Below, piece after piece: positions 58,021-64,000 of a DNA stretch of 64,000 bases (position 1 is its first letter; the number at the start of each line of letters is the position of its first letter). The notes under the pieces are model-generated. The model searched no databases and was not told where the DNA came from. It worked only from the letters and a program-made list of their open reading frames with translations. Both the position numbers and the translations under genes were made by a program. Source of the stretch: Methanobacterium sp. PtaB.Bin024 (lineage in GTDB: Archaea > Methanobacteriota > Methanobacteria > Methanobacteriales > Methanobacteriaceae); contig MVPY01000025.1 of the NCBI GenBank assembly GCA_002067065.1, forward strand, positions 55,001-119,000. Reading direction: 5' to 3'.

Positions 58021-58321
58021 GTTGGTGGGTATTATTATGAAGGTTATCTAATGATATAAGATAATTTTAAAGATTAATAATTAATATCTGGAAGTTTTCG
58101 GGAATTAAGGGCAAAAATATTCTCTCATTTATTAAAATCCCCATGAATAATGGTTTTTACACATGAGATATACTTCCAATTTTATACTTTATTTTTAGAT
58201 TTTAAATTATTATCCATAAGGTAGTATGAGTGGAATTTTTTATATACTTTTTAAACACTATGAAAATATAGAATCATCACGGAAATTCTGGAGCAATTTT
58301 AAAAACGAGTAGGACGTTTCA
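58021..58321. other. Divergent intergenic region between porC and the DHPS-related gene
   Basis: About 300 AT-rich bases. A plus-strand TATA-like TTTTTATATACTTTT is at 58237-58251, about 70 bases before the start at 58322. Short open frames here overlap that promoter and were not called. Confidence 0.4.
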
Positions 58322-59899
58322 ATGAAAATAATTATAATAACAGGTGAACTTGCAAGTTCCCTGGTGCATGGTGCATCTTTAAAATCTGAACATGATGTTC
58401 AGGTACACGTGGTTAACACACCAATTGCTGCTTTTTTAACTCCCAAAAAAATGATTGAGGAATTACAAGCTTTACCTGCAAATGAATTAGAATCAGTGGA
58501 CATGATCATTACTCCCGGTCTCATCCGAAAGGATGTGAGTCCCATTGAGGAAGAAATAGGAATACCTGCCTACAAAGGATCCACCGATGCTGCTGATCTG
58601 GATATTGTTCTGGAAATGGTTGATAAACTGGATTTATCCACAAAAAAATCAGCAGACAAACTCATCGAGGAAGAACAAAGAAGAAGAGCACTAAAATATA
58701 TTACTGACTTCGAAAATGATAATGAAAACACCAAAAAACTCCTGAAAAAGCCTGGAAATATTCTAGTAGGTGGTTTGCCTGTTGGTGAAGATTTTCCCAT
58801 GAGAGTACTGGCTGAAATAGCCAATGCACCTCTCTTAAGCCATGAAGAACTTCTAAAACGTGCCGAGTATTTTGTTAAATCAGGAGCAGGTATGGTGGAT
58901 ATTGGAATGATAGCCGGAGAAAACATGGCATCTAAAATACCACCAATGGTGAAACTTTTAAAAGAGAAATTGGACGTGCCTGTAAGTATAGACACATTAC
59001 AACCAGAAGAAATCAAGGTTGCAGTGGATGCAGGAGTGGACATGGTTTTAAGCTTGGATCATGGGAACTACCAGGAAGTTCTGCCGTTTCTTGCTGAAAA
59101 AAACATACCTGCAGTTATCTTACCAACAGATTATCAGAATGGATGGGTACCTGAAACCATTGAAGAACGTGTTAACTCTTTAATAGATTTAAAAAGGAAA
59201 TGTAACAGAATAAATGTCATAGCCGACCCTATACTGGACCCTCTTAACAGTAAGAGCATGGTAGATTCAATCATGGCTTGTAGGAAGTTCAAAGAAGAGG
59301 TTGGGGCAGAAGGATGTCCCATTTTCTTTGGTATTGGAAACGTCACCGAACTTTTAGATGTTGATTCAGTGGGTGTTAACGCTCTTCTTGCAGGAATAGC
59401 TATGGAACTTAGGGCTAGCGTTCTTTTCACTCCTGAAGAGAGTGGAAAAACTGTGGGGAGTGTGAAAGAACTAGCAGTTTCATCGAAAATGATGTTCCTG
59501 GCTAAAATGAGAGGATCTATCCCTAAAGATTTAGGTATCAATCTACTGGTCTTTAAGGATAAACGTAGAGGAGAGCCAATTCAGGAGGAAGTGGACGCTC
59601 CGGAGATAGATGGAATGGCGAATTATAAATTTGTACAGGATCCGGCAGGTAGTTTTAAAATTAGCCTCATTGATGGGAGAATCATGACAGTTCACTACCA
59701 GAAAATGCAGCCCACTCTGGTAATTTATGGGCAGACTGCTAAGGCAATTTATGATGAAATAATCAAAAGACAACTGGTTTCAAGGATTGAACATGCTGCC
59801 TATTTGGGTCAGGAACTTCAGAAGGCGGAGGATGCACTTAAACTTGGCAAAAATTATGTTCAGGATTTCCCTATCTTCCATAAGTTTATGGAGTACTAG
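58322..59899 (+). CDS. Dihydropteroate synthase-related protein (archaeal)
   Basis: 525 residues, matching the archaeal dihydropteroate-synthase-related family. Residues 1-135 are a separate alpha/beta domain. The central part (about 150-370) is a TIM barrel with [55 protein letters not shown] and [19 protein letters not shown], which align with DHPS pterin-binding strands. Residues 370-525 are a C-terminal extension. A role in methanopterin synthesis is suggested but not proven. It has its own promoter and no operon partner. Confidence 0.8.
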   Translation: MKIIIITGELASSLVHGASLKSEHDVQVHVVNTPIAAFLTPKKMIEELQALPANELESVDMIITPGLIRKDVSPIEEEIGIPAYKGSTDAADLDIVLEMVDKLDLSTKKSADKLIEEEQRRRALKYITDFENDNENTKKLLKKPGNILVGGLPVGEDFPMRVLAEIANAPLLSHEELLKRAEYFVKSGAGMVDIGMIAGENMASKIPPMVKLLKEKLDVPVSIDTLQPEEIKVAVDAGVDMVLSLDHGNYQEVLPFLAEKNIPAVILPTDYQNGWVPETIEERVNSLIDLKRKCNRINVIADPILDPLNSKSMVDSIMACRKFKEEVGAEGCPIFFGIGNVTELLDVDSVGVNALLAGIAMELRASVLFTPEESGKTVGSVKELAVSSKMMFLAKMRGSIPKDLGINLLVFKDKRRGEPIQEEVDAPEIDGMANYKFVQDPAGSFKISLIDGRIMTVHYQKMQPTLVIYGQTAKAIYDEIIKRQLVSRIEHAAYLGQELQKAEDALKLGKNYVQDFPIFHKFMEY

Positions 59900-60058
59900 G
59901 TTCAGATGAATTTCATGTATAAAATTTCATGTATAGGTATGTAAGGTGTTGTTTCAAGTTATGCATAAGCATTGTTTGAATTCTTAGTTTACTATTTATT
60001 ATATTAAAAGAATGGTTGAGCAAATTAGAAGTTGACAGTATTACAGGAGCATATTTGA

Positions 60059-60976
60059 ATGGATCTTTGCGATAAATGTGGGAACCCCCAGATCATAATC
60101 AAGAAAAAGCAATCGGGGCAGATGCTTTGCCAAGAATGTTTCATAAAATCCACTAATGAAAAGGTCTTGAAAGATATTCGCAGACAAAAACTTATAGAAA
60201 AGGGAGATAAAGTTCTCGTTGCACTGTCAGGTGGTAAAGATAGTGTAATGGTTTTGGACATACTCAATAATCTCCGAAAAAGGCGAATCATTGACCTGAT
60301 GGCAGTAACCATTGATGAAGGAATTGGTGGCTACAGAGAAGACGGAGTAAGGATCGCTGCTCTAAACGCAGAGAGAATAGGGGTTAACCACAAAATCGTA
60401 TCATTTAAAGAATACATTGGCCATACTCTGGATGATATAATGGCAGATTCAGTTGATAGAAATGCCTGCACTTACTGTGGTGTGTTCAGAAGATGGATTT
60501 TAAATCAGGTTGCAAGAGAAGAGGGTGCAAATAAAATAGCCACCGGACACAACTTAGATGATGAAACCCAATCCATACTGATGAACTATCTGGAGGGAAA
60601 CATACAAAACTTAACACGCATTGGAGTCAAATCCCAATCCAATTATGAAGGTTTCACAGTTAAAATAAAACCACTCAGAGAAATTCCAGAGAAAGAAACA
60701 GCACTCTACGCGATAGCCAGGAATCTACCAGTGCATCTGGCTGGCTGCCCCTATGCAGGGGATTCTTTCCGGGCAAAAATAGGAACATTCCTTAAACAGA
60801 TAAGCAAGGACCATCCCACCATCATGTACTCCACTTTAAGGGGTTTTGATAAAATCAAACCTGTACTCAAAGAAGAATTCTCCAAGACAGTTCCCATGGA
60901 AGTTTGTCAAGATTGCGGAGAACCATCCACTGGCAAAATCTGCAAAGCCTGCAGTTTCCGCAGGTTATGGGATTAA
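60059..60976 (+). CDS. ttuA: TtuA/Ncs6-type tRNA 2-thiolation enzyme
   Basis: 305-residue tRNA thiotransferase. An N-terminal zinc finger uses C4/C7 and C24/C27; the PP-loop SGGKDS is at 57-62. The middle CTYCG (C137/C140) and a third Cys in LAGCPYAG are the [4Fe-4S] ligands of the TtuA type, and a second zinc finger ends the protein (CQDCGEPS and CKAC). It thiolates U54 (TtuA) or U34 (Ncs6/Ctu1); the sequence alone does not decide. It is followed by a ubiquitin-like sulfur carrier after 150 bases, as expected. Confidence 0.88.
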   Translation: MDLCDKCGNPQIIIKKKQSGQMLCQECFIKSTNEKVLKDIRRQKLIEKGDKVLVALSGGKDSVMVLDILNNLRKRRIIDLMAVTIDEGIGGYREDGVRIAALNAERIGVNHKIVSFKEYIGHTLDDIMADSVDRNACTYCGVFRRWILNQVAREEGANKIATGHNLDDETQSILMNYLEGNIQNLTRIGVKSQSNYEGFTVKIKPLREIPEKETALYAIARNLPVHLAGCPYAGDSFRAKIGTFLKQISKDHPTIMYSTLRGFDKIKPVLKEEFSKTVPMEVCQDCGEPSTGKICKACSFRRLWD

Positions 60977-61126
60977 TAAATAGTGAATTATCTAAAAGTA
61001 ATGAATTTATTTAAATAGTAATCCCATAAATTATAACTCCAATCACATCATATCTTAAATATCCTAAAAAATAGCATATTATTAATACTTACGGGGTTCT
61101 TACTACTTACAAAGGATTTGAAGAAA

Positions 61127-61327
61127 ATGGAAGTAACAGTTATCATAGGAGAAGATGAAAAAAAATTGGATGTTGATGAAGGAAAAACAGTCAGAAACTT
61201 ACTCCAGATGATAGAAATACCTGTAGAGACAGTTGTGGTTAAAAAAAATAAGGCAATCATCATTGAAGAAGAACCACTTGAAGATGGAGACATCATTGAA
61301 GTAATAAGGGTAATCTATGGTGGATAG
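61127..61327 (+). CDS. Ubiquitin-like small sulfur carrier (MoaD/ThiS/TtuB-type)
   Basis: 66-residue beta-grasp protein ending in Tyr-Gly-Gly, the C-terminus needed for adenylation and thiocarboxylate formation. Its placement after TtuA suggests it carries sulfur for tRNA thiolation, as TtuB does, and it may also be a SAMP-like modifier. ATG 61127 is used; a TTG at 61118 is in frame. Its last 11 bases overlap the following protease gene. Confidence 0.85.
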   Translation: MEVTVIIGEDEKKLDVDEGKTVRNLLQMIEIPVETVVVKKNKAIIIEEEPLEDGDIIEVIRVIYGG

Positions 61328-62423
61328 TCAACCTGGAAATGTATCTGCGGATGATTTTCACTTGATTGAACAATCAATTTCGCACCATTTTCCATTAATC
61401 GGATTTTTCAATGGTGAAGATGGTAAAGAATCTTATTTTATTGTGGGAGATTATAATCCCCAAAGTTTCCAGGCATTAGTAAGTGAACTCGGTGAACAGG
61501 GTCTTGTTCCATATATAAATCCTGCTGGTAACTATTACAAAATAAACCTGGGTAAAAAACAGGAAAAAGGCAAATCTAAAATACATTTAAACATCATTCT
61601 ACTTCTGGCTACTATATGTACCACCCTATTTGCAGGGTACCTGCTGGGTGAAGGGGATATTTGGAAAGCAATTGCCTTTTCAGTTGCATTACTTGCCATT
61701 ATTGGTGCTCATGAAACAGCCCATTATTTTGCAGCGCGTAAACATGGAGTACATGCCACATTACCCTACTTTATTCCTGCACCAACCATAATTGGAACTT
61801 TTGGAGCGGTTATAAATGTAAAATCTCCTATACCCACTAGAAAAGCTTTATTTGATCTGGGGTACAGCGGTCCTATTGCAGGATTTATTGTTGCCATCCC
61901 TGTGCTCTTAATTGGACTAAAACTTTCTACATTAACAGTAAGTCCTGATGCTGCCATACTTTTCATACCACCACCCATCATGGAGTTTTTAAGTTACATA
62001 ACGGCCCCCACAACCACGCCAGATCAGATGTTTATGGATTATTTAACTTATATGGTGAATCCTACAAACACATCGGATCAAACATTAATGTTACATCCTG
62101 TAGCATTTGCAGGATGGGTGGGAATACTCGTAACCATGCTTAACTTGATGCCAGTTGCATTCCTTGATGGAGGGCACATATCCCGGTCTCTTTTCGGGCA
62201 AAATTTACACAAAATAATTTCAATCATAGGAATAATGATAACCACGATACTGGGATGGTATGTGATGGCCGTACTCATGGTCCTTATTTTCTTCATGGGA
62301 AAGAGTCATCCCGGTGCTATGGATAATGTCGCCCCAATTAATCGTAATCGAAAGATAATAGCAGTGTTGATGTTTGTAATTTTAATTTTATGCCTTTCAC
62401 CAGCTCCGGGCAGTACTTTATGA
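61317..62423 (+). CDS. Site-2 protease family membrane metalloprotease (M50)
   Basis: 368 residues. The first 80 are a soluble domain, then come about eight membrane helices. The zinc motif HETAH is at residues 132-136 and the third ligand lies in [10 protein letters not shown] near residue 283; the linking region has [12 protein letters not shown]. This is the larger S2P form, in contrast to the minimal one at 22276-22881. The start lies inside the end of the ubiquitin-like gene (11-base overlap), so translation is coupled. Confidence 0.88.
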   Translation: MVDSQPGNVSADDFHLIEQSISHHFPLIGFFNGEDGKESYFIVGDYNPQSFQALVSELGEQGLVPYINPAGNYYKINLGKKQEKGKSKIHLNIILLLATICTTLFAGYLLGEGDIWKAIAFSVALLAIIGAHETAHYFAARKHGVHATLPYFIPAPTIIGTFGAVINVKSPIPTRKALFDLGYSGPIAGFIVAIPVLLIGLKLSTLTVSPDAAILFIPPPIMEFLSYITAPTTTPDQMFMDYLTYMVNPTNTSDQTLMLHPVAFAGWVGILVTMLNLMPVAFLDGGHISRSLFGQNLHKIISIIGIMITTILGWYVMAVLMVLIFFMGKSHPGAMDNVAPINRNRKIIAVLMFVILILCLSPAPGSTL

Positions 62424-62544
62424 TAAATACCATAGACTTGAAATTAAAGTATATTAAGTAATTTTAGGTCAATTTAATGAAATCAAATCTAATAAAATAA
62501 ATTAAATCTGTTAAATCTGACAAAATCAATAATAAGGTGATAAA

Positions 62545-63408
62545 TTGAAAGTTCACTATGAATGCGCATCCTGTTTCCTGCGCCAGGCAAGAGAAGCCCT
62601 GGATCTGGCAACAGATGATGAAGATCTTAAAATGCAAGTCACAGAAAAAATAAACCAAATATTATGCAGCGAATTTCGGAAAGGAGCCGTGTCTAATCAG
62701 ATAGGCACCAAGATCCATCGTACCATCAAAAAAGAGACAGGAAATCCAGATCCATACCATGATTTACGGGTAAAATCTGATGAAATTGCCCTTCAATTCC
62801 TGCCTCAAGTGGAAAAGTTAATAAAGAATGATAAATCGCTTAAAAATTATCTTAAAGTAGCTATAACTGGAAATATCCTGGATTTTGGGGCGTTAGGGCT
62901 GAAATCAGATATTGGGGGTCTGGTAATATCTACAGTAGAAAAGGATCTCTCCATTGATCACACATGCCAACTGGAAGAAGAACTCAAAAAAGCCAATACC
63001 GTTCTTTATCTGGCTGACAATGTGGGTGAAGTAGTATTTGACAAGTTACTCATTAAAAAACTTCAGGAATATGATGTTAAAGTCACAGTAGCCCTTAAAA
63101 AAGATCCGATTCTCAACGATGCCTGCCTGAAGGAAGCATTGGATGTAGGTCTTGATGAAGTAGCAAGATTAATAACCACTGGTACAGACTCTATAGGGGT
63201 AATTTACCATGATCTTTCCCCTGATTTCAAACAAGAATTTGAAGAGGCTGATCTGGTCATAGCCAAGGGTTTGGGCAACTATGAAGGTCTGACTGAGATG
63301 GATCTGGGCGATAAACCAGTATTTTGTCTTTTAAATGTCAAATGTCAGCCAATTGCAAGGGATATTCCGGCTGAGCTTGGTGGGAATGTGGTTTTGAAGT
63401 TGAATTAA
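62545..63408 (+). CDS. DUF89/ARMT1-like damage-control phosphatase
   Basis: 287 residues of the DUF89 family, metal-dependent phosphatases that clear damaged phospho-metabolites. It has an N-terminal C-x-x-C (CASCFL), RQAREALDLA, the NILDFGALG segment, LYLADNVGEVVFD and a LVIAKGLGNYEGL block that bears the metal-binding Asp/Asn. TTG at 62545 is the start, with AAGGTGAT upstream. Substrate is unknown. Confidence 0.85.
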   Translation: MKVHYECASCFLRQAREALDLATDDEDLKMQVTEKINQILCSEFRKGAVSNQIGTKIHRTIKKETGNPDPYHDLRVKSDEIALQFLPQVEKLIKNDKSLKNYLKVAITGNILDFGALGLKSDIGGLVISTVEKDLSIDHTCQLEEELKKANTVLYLADNVGEVVFDKLLIKKLQEYDVKVTVALKKDPILNDACLKEALDVGLDEVARLITTGTDSIGVIYHDLSPDFKQEFEEADLVIAKGLGNYEGLTEMDLGDKPVFCLLNVKCQPIARDIPAELGGNVVLKLN

Positions 63409-63579
63409 TTGAAAAATAATGAACTATTAAAGGTGTGCCAGGTTTTTTTTGCTGATGGATTTTTGCAAAACTTCTTCTGTAGAATGCACAGTTATTTAAC
63501 ACTGGCCTTGGTTAAGAATTAAATTTCATAATTTAAGGTTAAGACAAAATATATTAAACCATGAAAATAAGGATAAAGC

Positions 63580-64000
63580 ATGGATAAATATATTATAGGG
63601 ATAGCAGTTATTTTAGTGGCTTTGATAGGAGTAGTGGTTGCTCTTTCTAATTCAACAGACAGTCAAATGAAAGATACAACAACATCCTCTCTTCAATGGG
63701 GCACAGATCTAGATCAGGCCATGCAAGAAGCAAAAAATACTGATAAAAACATATTTGTGGATTTCTATGCGGACTGGTGTTCTTATTGTGGGGAAATGGA
63801 TGAAGTAACCTATACTGATCCACAAGTTGTTGAAAAATTAACGCAAAATTACGTGTTAGTAAAAATTAATGTGGATGATAATCCGGATCTAAGTTCACAG
63901 TACCAAGCCTACAGTCTTCCCACCATGGTAATACTGGATTCTGATGGTAATGAAATAAACAGGATCATTGGCTATCAAACCCCGGAACAACTCTTAGATC
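63580..64000 (+). CDS. Membrane-anchored thioredoxin-like protein, cut by window edge
   Basis: The first 140 codons are visible. An N-terminal hydrophobic segment (about residues 4-23) anchors a thioredoxin fold facing outside. The active-site motif is C67-S-Y-C70, preceded by FVDFYADW, and the cis-Pro loop is SLPTMV. The frame is open at base 64000, so about the last 10-20 residues are missing. Such proteins act on extracytoplasmic disulfides or cytochrome-type assembly; no partner gene is in view. Confidence 0.85.
   Translation, partial: MDKYIIGIAVILVALIGVVVALSNSTDSQMKDTTTSSLQWGTDLDQAMQEAKNTDKNIFVDFYADWCSYCGEMDEVTYTDPQVVEKLTQNYVLVKINVDDNPDLSSQYQAYSLPTMVILDSDGNEINRIIGYQTPEQLLD

Noticed and set aside
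58226..58312. 28-codon frame upstream of the DHPS-related gene
   Set aside because: It overlaps the TATA-like promoter and has no ribosome binding site.
59906..59936. Direct repeat AATTTCATGTATA after the DHPS-related gene
   Set aside because: Two copies of 13 bases in an AT-rich spacer without other signals; probably chance or slippage.

Overview
The window is a core stretch of a methanogenic archaeon of the order Methanobacteriales, most likely a mesophilic, AT-rich Methanobacterium-type genome. The evidence is the gene content: an A1AO ATP synthase whose K subunit is a double hairpin, a CODH/acetyl-CoA synthase cluster, a six-gene pyruvate:ferredoxin oxidoreductase operon, coenzyme F420 and methanofuran biosynthesis genes, a YcaO of the McrA-thioamidation type, TiaS, aEF-1beta and class III-signal pilin genes. 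Spacers are very AT-rich and hold archaeal TATA boxes and GGAGG/GGTGA ribosome binding sites. No insertion sequences, prophage or CRISPR arrays were seen.

Layout. 1-3.4 kb (minus): the 5' part of the ATP synthase operon, atpH-I-K-E, with E cut by the window edge. 3.5-8.8 kb (minus): a fumarase-alpha-like/citryl-CoA-lyase-like pair, one orphan protein, and a TIM-barrel/PrpD-like pair. 8.8-18.2 kb: tiaS head-to-head with an HTH regulator, then housekeeping genes (serA, JAMM protease, Thg1-type polymerase, aspartate dehydrogenase, PRC-barrel and tRNA-binding proteins). 18.3-31.6 kb: lactaldehyde dehydrogenase, two half-loci of a pilus secretion machine separated by about 7.7 kb, two peptidases, ycaO, pth2, a methanofuran kinase, a zinc-ribbon gene, ef1b, a TctA-like permease and a methyltransferase. 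31.8-40.2 kb (plus): cdhA-cdhB-cdhC-cooC-cdhD-cdhE-ferredoxin. 40.3-43.5 kb: HEAT-repeat protein, ferredoxin plus geranylgeranyl reductase, tRNA-Leu and tRNA-Thr. 43.9-53.1 kb: a large phosphate region (membrane protein, HTH-PhoU, two pstS, pstCAB, PhoU, unknown protein, PhoU), with a second citryl-CoA-lyase-like gene divergent from pstS1. 53.2-58.0 kb (minus): porCDABEF and a canonical fumarase alpha gene. 58.3-64 kb (plus): a DHPS-related protein, TtuA, a ubiquitin-like sulfur carrier, a site-2 protease, a DUF89 protein and a truncated membrane-anchored thioredoxin.

Function. CODH/ACS makes acetyl-CoA from CO2, Por carboxylates it to pyruvate, and fumarase belongs to the incomplete reductive TCA pathway, so the window holds much of the autotrophic carbon entry. 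The two citrate-synthase-superfamily short proteins, the divergent fumarase-like protein and the PrpD homologue suggest an additional, undefined organic-acid branch. The phosphate region has three PhoU-type proteins, two substrate-binding proteins and several candidate operators, and is the richest regulatory area of the window.

The most interesting leads are the fumarase-like/citryl-CoA-lyase-like pair, helically phased repeats at the pstS1 promoter, the tiaS/HTH head-to-head arrangement with a 25-bp spacer, an unknown protein between two PhoU genes, and a TtuA/ubiquitin-like/site-2-protease overlap. I did not find a self-evident new defence or mobile system.
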